From Fomes fomentarius (taxonomy: Eukaryota; Basidiomycota; Agaricomycetes; Polyporales; Polyporaceae), in contig JABYQN010000002.1 in assembly GCA_022606135.1 (NCBI GenBank), positions 2,790,001-2,854,000 on the forward strand: DNA of 64,000 nt, read 5' to 3'. A program made the position numbers and the translations under genes. Of the stretch, positions 1 through 9,391 are shown piece by piece. Numbering within the stretch: the first letter of the stretch is position 1; every line of letters starts with the position of its first letter. The notes under the pieces are model-generated. The model did no database searches. It worked only from the letters and a program-made list of their open reading frames with translations, and was not told the DNA's origin.

Positions 1-891
1 ACTGGACCGCCTCCCGAACCTTCGGTTCATCGCCACTACGGGTCCGTACAACGCGGGCATAGACGTTGCCTACGCGAAGACTCGAGGGATCATCGTTTCG
101 GGAACCGGAGGCAAAGGCAACTCGACTCTGGAACATATATGGGCACTCATCCTGGCGACCGCGAGACATATCGCCATAGAGGATGCACGAGTGAAGGCAA
201 GTGCCGTGCCTTGGCAGGTCACTATTCCCATGGGTCTTGCGGGTAAGACGCTTGGTTTAGTGGGTGTGGGCAGGTTGGGCGCTGCCACTGGAAAGGTTTG
301 TCTTGATACCAAAGCAACTTGATTTCACCTACTGATCACAACGACTTAGATCGCAAAGGTCTTCGGTTTGGAAGTCATCGGCTGGTCGCCCAACTTAACT
401 CCTGACCGCGCAGCCAGCGCGGGGGTGACATATATCTCCTCAAAGGAGGAACTGTTGAAACGCAGCGATATCGTCTCGATTCATATGGTCCTGTCGGAAC
501 GCACACGCTATCTGATAACCGCCGCCGACCTCGCTCTGCTAAAGCCCACCGCGTTCTTCATCAATACCTCCCGCGGACCTCTGGTTGATGAAGCCGCGTT
601 GATAGAAGTGTTGAAGGCGAAACGCATTGCTGGGGCTGGGTTGGACGTGTTCGAGGTGGAACCACTGCCGTTGGACCACCCGATGAGGAAGTTAGAGAAT
701 GTGACGCTTAGTCCCCACACGGGCTACGTGAGCGACTCAAACTACGAAGTAGGTTTGCCGCTCTCTTGTGGCATTCGTAACGGATTGTGCGCAAGTTGCT
801 GACCCAGCTTTCTGGCTAGGCGTTCTGGGGCGACACCGTCGAGAACATCGCAGCATTCTTGGACGGACGCCAGACGCGTGTGATTGGGTAG
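1..891 (+). CDS. D-isomer 2-hydroxyacid dehydrogenase, 5' truncated by window
   Basis: This is the C-terminal part of an NAD(P)-dependent D-2-hydroxyacid dehydrogenase (phosphoglycerate dehydrogenase / glyoxylate reductase superfamily), which interconverts 2-keto and 2-hydroxy acids. The reading frame enters at base 2. Exons are 1-295, 350-748 and 820-891, ending in TAG. Visible motifs are the Rossmann loop LGLVGVGRLG, the loop NTSRGPLVDEAAL, the catalytic-acid segment DVFEVEPLP and the catalytic histidine in LSPHTGYVS. The last exon codes for the short helix AFWGDTVENIAAFLDG typical of the family C-terminus. The start and the N-terminal lid half lie upstream of the window. Substrate cannot be inferred. 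The family call is secure; the specific enzyme is not. Confidence 0.9.
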
Positions 892-1144
892 AGGGTTGAT
901 GGGACAAAGACTGGATGTTCTTTGGCTCGTCTGTGCTTTGTGACTCGGATAGTGTAGCGTGCGATAAGTAGGGAAACAAATCTTGTTAAAGAACTTGAAA
1001 GACGATTCGTTCGAATCAAAAAGACGCGTGACTGTCACTGAGCCACGCGCCTGTCACAATCTTGGTGGACTAGATTCGGATGGCTTTTGCGCGTCGAGGT
1101 CTTCTTTCCGCACTACACAATCTTTACCTCGTACATCCACCATC

Positions 1145-3019
1145 ATGGAGGCTCGTGTGGCTAACCGCAGGAACGGTACGTGTTCTCGCTGCTCTCAACG
1201 CGTCTTCGCGTGGATTCTACATGCGATCTAAACTGACCCTCTCGCATCTCAGAGTACAAGAGCAAGGGTGGCCTGAAGCAGGACGAGCTCCGTCGTCGTC
1301 GTGAGGAGCAGCAGGTCGAGATTCGGCGGCAGAAGAGGGAGGAAAACATCTCCAAGAGGCGGAACTTCCTTCCTAGCGCAGGCCCCGACTCCGACGATGA
1401 GAGTGGTGTGGGTAGTTGGGAGTCTCCGGTGCGTACTATCATCTTCGGGTACATCATGCTTGTTGTCTTACCATGGAAAACAGCTCGCAGATGACATGAT
1501 TGCGGGTGTATTCTCCGATGACCCCGATCGTCAGCTGGACGCAACCACCAAGTTCCGCAAGCTACTTTCAAAAGAAAAGAACCCCCGATTGAACGCGTTA
1601 TCGAGTGTGGCGTTGTGCCCCGCTTTGTCGAGTTCCTGCGTGGGGACAATGCCATGCTTCAGGTGCGCGATCTACATCATGACTCGCGTCAATGACCAAT
1701 TTTGACACCCTTCCTAGTTCGAGGCCGCTTGGGCTTTGACAAACATTGCTTCTGGCACTGCCGAACACACTCAAGTCGTGATCAATGCGCACGCTGTCCC
1801 GGAGTTCATTAAGTTGCTGTCCTCCTCTGTCCCCGATGTCCGTGAGCAGGCGGTGTGGGCTCTGGGTAACATTGCCGGAGACAGCCCGCAATGCCGTGAT
1901 TACGTCCTCCAGCAGGGTGCCTTGCGGCCATTGTTGAATCTCCTCAGTGAGAACAACAAACTCAGTATGCTCCGGAACGCGACCTGGACCCTCAGCAACT
2001 TCTGCCGGGGCAAGTCACCGCAACCCGATTGGGAATTGGTCCGTCGTCTATCATTGCCCATAGTTTTATTCAACGCCGTTGACATCTTCTATAGATCTCG
2101 CCCGCCCTTCCCGTCTTGACCAAGTTGATATACTCTCTCGACGACGAGATCCTCATCGATGCTTGCTGGGCGATTTCATACCTTTCCGACGGGTCCAACG
2201 ATAAGATCCAGGCCGTCATTGAATCTGGCGTCTGCAGGCGTCTTGTGGACCTTCTCATGCACCCATCTACATCCGTCCAAACCCCTGCTCTCCGATCGGT
2301 TGGTAACATTGTTACCGGTGACGACCTTCAGACGCAAGTTGTCATCACGTCCGGTTCACTCCCCGCACTCCTTTCTCTTCTGTCCTCACCCAAGGACGGT
2401 ATCCGGAAGGAGGCCTGCTGGACGATCTCGAACATCACTGCGGGCTCGCCTCAGCAGATTCAATCTGTCATCGACTCCAACATTATCCCTCCCCTCATCA
2501 ATATTCTCCAGAACGCCGACTTCAAGACCAAGAAGGAGGCTTGCTGGGCGATCTCGAACGCTACATCCGGTGGTCTCCAAGAGCCTTCGCAGATTCGTTA
2601 CCTCGTCTCTCAGGGCTGTATCAAACCCCTGTGCGATCTCCTTCAAATGATGGACAACAAGATCATCCAGGTCGCGCTCGATGGTCTCGACAACATCCTG
2701 AAGGTTGGCGAGATGGACAAGCAGGCGCAAGGGCCAGGAGGTGTCAACCAATACGCTCTCTACGTGGAAGAGGCTGGTGGTATGGTTACCATACACAATC
2801 TCCAACAGCACGACAACTTGGAGATCTATAAGAAGGCGTTCAATATCATGGATAAGTATTTCCCGGACGACGAGGAGGCCGAGCCTGCCGTCGACGCAAC
2901 AGGGTCGTTCCAGGTATGTCATAGCTTGATACCTGGGCTGTACATATGCTTACACTACCTCGTAGTTCAACGCCGAGGGTGCTGCCCCGCCTCCGGGCGG
3001 CTTCAGTTTCGGGCAGTGA
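1145..3019 (+). CDS. SRP1: Importin subunit alpha (karyopherin alpha), with apparent frameshift
   Basis: Adaptor that binds classical nuclear localisation signals and hands cargo to importin beta. Exons are 1145-1175, 1253-1428, 1484-1662, 1718-2038, 2095-2913 and 2966-3019. The N-terminus ([10 protein letters not shown], then a run rich in Arg/Lys such as [11 protein letters not shown]) is the autoinhibitory importin-beta-binding domain. About ten armadillo repeats follow with the NLS-groove Trp/Asn pairs ([68 protein letters not shown]). The protein ends GGFSFGQ. In exon 3 the frame that reads KLLSKEKNP does not continue: the conserved continuation [16 protein letters not shown] lies in another frame right after a run of five C near 1591-1596, so one base appears to be missing. 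The spliced length (1580) is one short of a multiple of three. No intron resolves this. Without the break the protein would be about 526 residues, normal for the family. Confidence 0.93.
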
Positions 3020-3438
3020 AGAAGTGTGTATCACATGTAGCTCTATCGGCCGTTTTTTCCTTTCCTTATCCCACCATCCATCCCACATCGTGTAGTCTTG
3101 CAGCATTATACAGAATATCAATTTTGACGAGTTTGCCGGCCAGGGATGGTCGTATGTTGTTGTTGGTTTGACAGGAGTCCAGGTTCTGTGCACTATCTCT
3201 CCTGACATGATGAACGTTGAACCCTTACGTGTATATCCCTTATGATGACGAACGTATGTAACATGCCCTAGAGAATCGAGGTATCGAGATTTCGCAGGAT
3301 ATGGAGAGCTACGTCGCGTGGTATAGCTGTGCGTTGATGTCAGTCAACGTTAGTACCCTGTCGTTGACGCCCGACGAACGCGCTCGAATCGATTCGGACT
3401 CCGAAGTTTGTCAGTGGTTGACCACAAACCAATACCGC
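3020..3438. other. Intergenic, importin-alpha 3' end to LSM5 promoter
   Basis: About 420 bases with no supportable gene. It should hold the 3' untranslated region of the importin gene and the promoter of LSM5. Short open frames here lack coding character. Confidence 0.6.
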
Positions 3439-3921
3439 ATGGCATCCCAAATCCTTCCCCTCGGTATGTAACCCCATCGAAAGATGAGTCATAGTAGAGT
3501 TCATCAAGATTTGGTAGAGTTGATCGACAGGTGCATCGGCTCACGCATCTGGGTCATTATGAAAAACGAAAGAGAATTTACTGGGACCCTGCTCGGCTTT
3601 GATGATTTCGTCAGTAAGTATTGCTGTCGCTGCTTCTCCCTTCGGACAGCCTGCTGACGGTCCAACTCACATACAGACATGGTTCTGGAGGACGTGACGG
3701 AGTAGTAAGTCGCCACAAGAAGCTAAGATAGCGCATTCGCTAATGCAGCTCTTACAGCGAGATTACACCACAGGGTCGGAACAAGATTAAGCTGAACCAG
3801 ACGCTTTTGAACGGCAACAACATTTGCATGGCCAGTCCATATACCATCCTGAATTGCACGCGGTCTAATCTCTATCATTGTGCAGTTGATCCCTGGTAGT
3901 TCCGGACCAGACGACGTCTAA
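3439..3921 (+). CDS. LSM5: U6 snRNA-associated Sm-like protein LSm5
   Basis: Subunit of the heptameric LSm rings: LSm2-8 binds the U6 snRNA 3' end in the nucleus and LSm1-7 promotes mRNA decapping in the cytoplasm. Exons are 3439-3463, 3518-3613, 3677-3704, 3758-3830 and 3886-3921, giving 85 residues, the usual size. The start gives MASQILPLELIDRCIGSR. Sm1 is visible as REFTGTLLGFDDFVNMVLEDV and Sm2 as LLNGNNICMLIPG. The last intron (3831-3885) begins with GC rather than GT. Only that choice gives the conserved ending LIPGSSGPDDV; the nearest GT donor would give a non-conserved end and an early stop. Identification is firm; the GC donor is an inference from conservation. Confidence 0.93.
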
Positions 3922-4108
3922 GCTGAATCCCTAGTAGACAAGCCATGAGCGATGTTATGACAACCTGCTATCAATGTACTCTATTCCGTTTCCCTCTCCC
4001 TACTAATCCTGAACAAGTCAAGAGCGGGTCTTCAACAAGTATCACCGGTCCAATAGCACAGCAAGGTCGGATGTCAAGTGCCCGGGGTCGGTGAGGTTGA
4101 TGAACATT

Positions 4109-4361
4109 TCAGGAGTGCGAGTACTGGAGTTTATACATTTAGCCATCAAACGCGACGTTTCATTTGGCAGGCTCGAGGTTACCCCCCGACGAAGACATCT
4201 TACAGGTGCCTCGGAGACGATGCTCGTGCAGTACGAGCCGACGTTATGATATTGGTGGCCCTGGCCGCCCGGTTTCTTGAGGAGAGTGACACAGCCATCG
4301 ACATCCGAGGTGCCGTTGCTGGTCTGGCAATAAGCCTTGGTCAGGCCGGGGTCGGAGCAAG
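4109..4361 (-). pseudogene. Degenerate copy of the cysteine-rich secreted protein family
   Basis: Read on the minus strand, this stretch starts after a CAG acceptor at 4362-4363 in the same phase as the two intact paralogues and matches them at ACSDPGLTKAYCQTSN, GCVTLL and GSYCTSIVS. It then breaks. The continuation GTCKM is in another frame. The central segment with the ACGNW and NCGGYL blocks is missing. The match GGNLEPAK is followed by TGA where the paralogues have Cys, and TAA occurs a few codons later, before a recognisable C-terminus (MYKLQYS). No first exon with signal peptide and LysArg site can be assigned upstream. A frameshift, an internal deletion and two stops make it a pseudogene. 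Confidence 0.75.
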
Positions 4362-5530
4362 CTGAATGGACGAATATAGATGATAGGGAAGATAGGTGGA
4401 TGAGGTACAGTGTACGGGGTCGACTTTCTTCGTGCTAACGCCAGGGTCAAGCCTGGCAGGTATCTGTATGTGGCGTCTATGGTTAGTAGGATGTTCTGTT
4501 ATAGTCCATGGTCCTCCAGATGCTCCGGCTTGCAATCAATGTATCACAGGTACAACAAGCTACTTGTGTCGCGAGGATCTAAACGTGTGGTTCGTTTTCA
4601 ATGGTACATGGCTGGTGAAGCCTCAGCAGTGCGAGAAAGTGAATCCTAGTTCAATCATACATGTACATATTCACCGGCATGGGGCTTGTACGTGGGGGCT
4701 TTCTAGGGCACTCACTACATCCGACTTACTCAGATCGGGCTTAGAGGCTTGGGTGAAGCCTGAGACTCCCTCTCAGCTGGGATTGCACGTCGCCGACCTT
4801 GGAACGGATTATGGGCGCACTACCATTTCCTTGCAGACTCCACTTTGGGAATCCGCTCCTGCACGCTATCTGTGTCCCGACCCTTCTCGGGCCGTGCGAC
4901 TATACGTCCAATGAATTCCGTGCTGTGAACGCTGCCGGTTGGCTCAGGTTATTGTGGAGCGAGAAGATCAGTTACGATTCGTAGTAAGTCTCACCGTTGG
5001 GAGCCTAGCGGACGTAGAATCATCGCGTTCGGGACAGTCAAGCAGCTGTGTCCCTGGATCCCTGAATGCAACAGTAACACGTGTCTACGCTGCAGTGCTA
5101 CGACACAGGATTTTGAGGTTATGTATGATGTCGCTGCGTACAGTACATGCCAGTCAATCCCAGAGCACCGTCAGACACAGCCTCGATGGACACTCTGCCC
5201 GTCCTATCGTTGGAGGGAACATTGATGCGTACCCTGCAGGTGGCGAGCATGAGTCGGAGGTTTCAACAGCATCTCACTAGTAGCCTCAGAGAGCCGAATG
5301 TGTCATATCATCAGATCTCGACGCAGTTCCAAAGTCATGTGGGCACGCCTCTGGAAGTGACACACAATTTATGTCCGTTTTTATAGCGTACAAATATACA
5401 TGAACTACGAGATCCAGGGCCAGTGTAGCGTTCACTGTTACACCTCAACATGGCTCCTGTCCATTGAGCTTTGTCACATTCATATCAGCTATTGAAGCAT
5501 CACAATGAACAGCGACATAGACCTACCAAC
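4362..5530. other. Gene-poor stretch with no supportable gene
   Basis: About 1.17 kb between the pseudogene and the first intact cysteine-rich gene. Open frames are short and disagree in splice context. One plus-strand piece (about 5049-5224) encodes roughly 58 codons with six cysteines, but no start, signal peptide or clear donor could be linked to it. The stretch may hold a further decayed family member or promoter sequence. Confidence 0.45.
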
Positions 5531-6022
5531 TCAGGAGAACTGAAGCCTGTAGGTGTGCCCCGTGTTGATGAACGCCTCATGCACGTTGCATTCAGCGGGT
5601 GTCAACTGGCCCCCGACGCGTCCGTTGGACTGGCAGCTGTTCAGAATGGTCTGCAGGTAGCCCCCGCAATTGACCCCGGCGTCCAGCTCATCCTCCCAGT
5701 TGCCGCAGGCATCGATCTTGCATGAGCCGACGGTCACGAGGGTGGTGCAGAAGGATCCACCGCCGTTGGTGTTTTGGCAGGTGCTGCTGCCAAGTTGATT
5801 GAGGGCCTGTTGACAGTCGGCGACGGCGGGGCTCGCGTCGCTGGTCTGACACACAGCTGGGGTGTTGTCTGGGGTTGAACAAACTGGTGCGGAGTGGTGA
5901 GCAAAATGGTTGCGATGAAGGGGTGGATCCTCACCCCTCTTGTCAAGGACTACACCGCACGCAAGGCTAGCAGCAAGAGCCGGGACGAGTGCGACGCGAA
6001 TGGCAAAAGATTTGGTGACCAT
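5531..6022 (-). CDS. Small cysteine-rich secreted protein, paralogue 1
   Basis: Predicted secreted protein of 146 residues; exons on the minus strand are 6022-5935 and 5883-5531. The start MVTKSFAIRVALVPALAASL is a signal peptide, followed by GVVLDKR, where LysArg is a Kex2-type processing site. The mature part begins VCSTPDN and contains ten cysteines (for example VCQTSD, ADCQQAL, SFCTTLVTVGSCKIDACG, NCGGYLQTILNSC, AECNVHEAF) and ends TYRLQFS. The single intron (51 bases, phase 1) sits exactly at the LysArg site; it contains no stop and is a multiple of three, so unspliced RNA would insert 17 residues in frame. The layout loosely resembles Ecp2/Hce2-like fungal secreted proteins (GSCKI, V-C-G-Y-L-I-L-C, GRVGG), but this is not secure and no activity is assigned. 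A paralogue lies 1.5 kb away on the same strand. Confidence 0.85.
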   Translation of the reverse strand: MVTKSFAIRVALVPALAASLACGVVLDKRGEDPPLHRNHFAHHSAPVCSTPDNTPAVCQTSDASPAVADCQQALNQLGSSTCQNTNGGGSFCTTLVTVGSCKIDACGNWEDELDAGVNCGGYLQTILNSCQSNGRVGGQLTPAECNVHEAFINTGHTYRLQFS

Positions 6023-6127
6023 GGTGTGCACGATAGGTGGCTCGGGTTGGCTTGCGTTCTGGGAGCAGAAGGGTGTGAAGATGTAGAAAGGTGTAGAAGT
6101 GATGTAGGGTTGCACATCGAATGGATG

Positions 6128-6140
6128 GCTCTTTTATACC
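6128..6140 (-). promoter_or_regulatory. TATA-like element of cysteine-rich paralogue 1
   Basis: On the minus strand the sequence reads GGTATAAAAGAGCC about 110 bases upstream of the start at 6022. This is a good TATA box at a plausible distance, as expected for a highly regulated secreted-protein gene. Assignment is by sequence and position only. Confidence 0.5.
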
Positions 6141-7533
6141 ACCACAGACTACAATCACTCGACTGATTTCTCAGGACTTGTTCAGCCTGGCCAGCTGGAG
6201 CACGCTGACGCTTCGAGTGACCTTTCAGTGGATTGGGTTTACTTGAGTTTGTCAACTTGGTGTCCGCAATGGTGTCTATTGCAGCCGTTTGTCCTGACTA
6301 TATGCGGGAATGACCCAATTCTTGACCAAATCAGTGACAGAATTCGTGAACGAACATAGGGATGCTTACATACCATCACCGCTATACTCCCACTTGGTGA
6401 TGCGAAAGGGGATAACGGGCCATCATGAAACGAGGTGTTTCGCTGCGTTTGTTGTCGTGCTCAGTTGGGTAACATTAATGTTGAGGATGCGGCCAATGGG
6501 GAGACTCCGTCCTTCTCCGACGTTCCCGGAGAATTGAACGGCGCCACTCCAGTGCGCCTCGGTGCCAGTACGCACTGCATCGCACCAGGAACTGAGTAAA
6601 GTGGTGGCTGTCGAATAACGCACTTGAGCCAACTCCATCGACGCCCAAGGGCTAACCTCCGAGTTCACCTCCGAGTTCACCGGCCTACGTCTATTTCGAG
6701 CATTCCGGCCGATCTCATCCACCAATCACAACTCGCGGCACCGGGCTCAAAGCACGTGTGCCCGTACTAGACGCGCAATAACGACTGGGAGTAGGTTCAA
6801 CTTCGTGATGGTGAAGTTGAGATCCTTCAACTTTGTGCCGTCTACAGTTACTGATCGCAGGGCTGGCATTGTCGCCCGGCAAAGGGTTTCGGCAAAGGTA
6901 ATTTGAACTATAACCACGCTGGGCGTCACGCGAGTCACACCAGTCTCAAGGTTGATCATCATTCAAGCTCAAGCCAGTGGAGTTACCTCCGAACGCTATT
7001 ACTAGTACCGAGCACTGTCGCAGCTGACGACCAAACAGCAATTCTACGATCATTGCCCGCACTCGCCTCGGCCTTCTTGTGAAGGGTCCAGATCCCAGTA
7101 TGCTCATTCTTCAAGCCGCATTCAAGACGCAACGGCTTGGGGTTGGCAGGTCACGGTAGGCAAATAGTACTTAGCATTGAGCCTGGGTACGTGCAAGTTG
7201 TCCTCACGGCGTCTATCGTTCATGGGACCGCAATGTACATCGAGCATCATTTATGTGTGCGAAGTAAGATCGGAGATTTCCACAGGATCTCAGACCGAGT
7301 TCGTTGTAGGCACACATGTAGATAGTGTATATAATAAACGTCCATTCATAGTATTCAAGGCCATACGAAGCTTGCCAGGATAAGGTCAATCGCTGAGCAA
7401 ACACTAACTATACAATGGAGGGTGGGAGGGTACGTGGCTCGTGCCACTTCACATTCTCTGCCTTCGACAGAGACAGGTCAGTACTAACTTTTCGCAAGAC
7501 TAGGACTCGGCGCTCCGAGTGCGACGTACCAAT
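6141..7533. other. Intergenic between cysteine-rich paralogues
   Basis: About 1.4 kb without a recognisable gene. It contains one copy of a dispersed repeat (listed separately) and a short hairpin near 6803-6826, where TCAACTTC and GAAGTTGA flank eight bases. Open frames here are short and unsupported. Confidence 0.55.
6560..6735 (-). repeat. Dispersed repeat, copy A
   Basis: On the minus strand this segment shares with 37175-37365 (plus strand) the word GATTGGTGGATGAGATCG (18 identical bases, 6710-6727 here), then GAATGCTCGAAA, then a GGAGTTGG-TCAAG block and TATTCGAC. The shared words occur in the same order with diverged spacers, so this is an old dispersed repeat. It has no coding capacity of its own here. 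No terminal repeats or target duplication were found, so its class is unknown. Confidence 0.6.
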
Positions 7534-8012
7534 TCAAGAGAACTGGACCTTGTACGCATGGCCTGTGTTAAAGACTCCTTCGTTGACATTGCAGCTCGCG
7601 GGCTGCAGGAACCCGCCGACACGTCCGTTGGACTGGCAGCCATTTAGTATAGTCTGCAGATATCCCCCACAGTTGACGCCGCCGTCCAGCTGGGCGTCCC
7701 AGTTGCCGCAAACGTCGATCTTGCAGCTGCCGACCGTGACGAGGGTGGTGCAGAAGGATCCACCGCCGTTGGTCTGGTGGCAGGTGCCGCTGAGCTGACT
7801 GATAGCCTGCTGGCAGTCAGCGACGTCGGGGCTCGCGTCGCTCGTCTGACACACAGGTGCCGTACCATCGGGGAAGGAGCAAGCTATTAGTGAGTTGTCA
7901 GCGGGAATCGTCGGTCGTACAAAGAGACGTTCTGACCTCTTTTGTCCAACGTTGCACCATGGGCAGCAATGGCCGAGAGGAGTGCGATGTATACAGTAGC
8001 AAGCTTGAACAT
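7534..8012 (-). CDS. Small cysteine-rich secreted protein, paralogue 2
   Basis: Secreted protein of 141 residues; minus-strand exons are 8012-7937 and 7883-7534. The signal peptide MFKLATVYIALLSAIAAHG is followed by ATLDKR, a Kex2-type site. The intron (53 bases, phase 1) interrupts the codon directly after LysArg, as in paralogue 1. The mature chain starts ACSFPDG and keeps the cysteine pattern VCQTSD, ADCQQAI, GTCHQ, SFCTTLVTVGSCKIDVCGNW, NCGGYLQTILNGC, ASCNVNE and the end AYKVQFS. Identity to paralogue 1 is high in the core, so the duplication is fairly recent or under constraint. Function is unknown; an effector-like, adhesion or antimicrobial role are all possible. Confidence 0.87.
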
Positions 8013-8143
8013 GACGGGCGATGTAGCTGCGATGGGAGCATGGTGAGTGGTTTACAAAATCATCGAATGAGAGAGAGACAGCTCACAGGGCGATACACAA
8101 AAGAGGTTCAAAGGGTCTGTGGGACAGAAGTTTTCCAGGAGCT

Positions 8144-8155
8144 ATCTTATATCGA
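8144..8155 (-). promoter_or_regulatory. TATA-like element of cysteine-rich paralogue 2
   Basis: The minus strand reads GATATAAGATAG about 135 bases upstream of the start at 8012. Position and sequence suit a core promoter and parallel the element of paralogue 1. Confidence 0.4.
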
Positions 8156-8860
8156 CTGCGTGCTTTCCGCCTACTAGGGAACAGTGCGTGCCATTGTCAC
8201 ACTGAACTTGTATTTTGTATCCTGTGACGTCTGACTCGTGAGGAGCTGCCGAACTCCAATCTCCAACTTCTGTCGCTACGGGCAGTTTAAAGTTCAATGA
8301 GTGCCAATGCGACTACGCGCACGACGAGGCGCGCATTCGTGGTTCTATCACGGTACACTTACGTTGAGGGTGTAGACCGTATGTTTCAGACCTGGCGGCT
8401 TTACTGCATTTGACATCATGTGTCTGTGAGGGTTGAACAAAGGTCGTGCAACGGCTGCAGTAGTTTAGAATAGAACTTACGTCGAACGCTAGTTGGTATT
8501 TAGCGAGCGCGTAGCCGTGACCCTGTACGTAGGGAAACTGTCGTATGTCCGATGTATGTCTCGATTGAAGAGGTAGTAAATGTTTGAACACTTACCAGTT
8601 GCGGTCAAGGCACATGTTAAATGTAGCGATGACAAGAATGTGAAGATGGGGATGTTGTGTTAAAAATAAGACATCACTTTCCGTGCACTCGGAGTCGGAG
8701 TCATCGGTCAATATTTCAATGCCTGACATTCGGATGCAGAAGCCTGCACTGAATCACTGGCGCGTGCTGCGGCCCGGCGACACAGGCGTCTACAAAAGTC
8801 TGTGCCACGCCGAACATCCCTCGACTCGACTTTATCCACGGCTGTTAGCATCCCTCCGCC
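8156..8860. other. Intergenic, no gene seen
   Basis: About 700 bases separating the divergently oriented cysteine-rich paralogue 2 and the bS16m gene. Only short, unsupported open frames are present; it probably holds both promoters. Confidence 0.55.
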
Positions 8861-9195
8861 ATGGCCGTCAGGATACGGATGGCCGTCCACGGCGTCACCA
8901 ACAACCGCATCTTCCATATCGTCGCCGTTAATCAGCGACAACGACGGAACGTGAAGCCCATCGAGCTCCTCGGTGTCTACAATCCGCGTCTCAAGCCCGG
9001 CGAGAACACGAAAATCATCGAATGGAGCGTGCAGCGGATACAGTACTGGCTCAACGTCGGTGCTACGCCCAGTAGATCGGTGACGAAATTGCTGCAAATG
9101 GTACGTTCTCTCGTGCGTCATGCCATCCACGTCCCAGTGCTCATGACGAGACATAGGGCGGCATCCTACCTGCTGCGTCACCATCAGCTTCATAG
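8861..9195 (+). CDS. MRPS16: Mitochondrial ribosomal protein bS16m
   Basis: Small-subunit protein of the mitochondrial ribosome, 92 residues, from exons 8861-9100 and 9157-9195. The start MAVRIRMAVHGVTNNRIFHI matches the bacterial S16 opening (V-R-I-R-L-R-R-G). Other S16 signatures are VAVNQRQRRN, ELLGVYNPRLKPGE and the segment RIQYWLNVGATPSRSVTKLL, which is the family W-L-GA-P-S-V-L motif. The short second exon gives GGILPAASPSAS, after which UTR follows. As in other eukaryotic S16 proteins, the N-terminal region itself may act as the targeting signal. Confidence 0.95.
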
Positions 9196-9391
9196 CTTAC
9201 CGCTACATGAGCGTATGCTTCTCATGATGGGCCTTGGTCAGCTCGGATACATTGCGCAGGGTCCCACCATCACCCCAGACATACAGAACTCCACCACCTG
9301 CGCGTTACTCTACTACATACATCGGCGTGCCGCGGCCGCTCAGGTGGAGAGCAGAACGGGGAAGGGGAGGAGTCGGATGCAATAGAGGGCG

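Noticed and set aside
1003..1016. Hairpin GATTCGTTCGAATC in the importin-alpha upstream region.
   Set aside because: Too short and isolated to be called a terminator or regulatory site in a fungus.
2386..2922. Long open frame antisense to importin-alpha.
   Set aside because: It mirrors the codon pattern of the importin exon on the other strand; no independent motif or start context.
7415..7798. 127-codon plus-strand frame.
   Set aside because: It is antisense to the well supported cysteine-rich paralogue 2 and has no features of its own.
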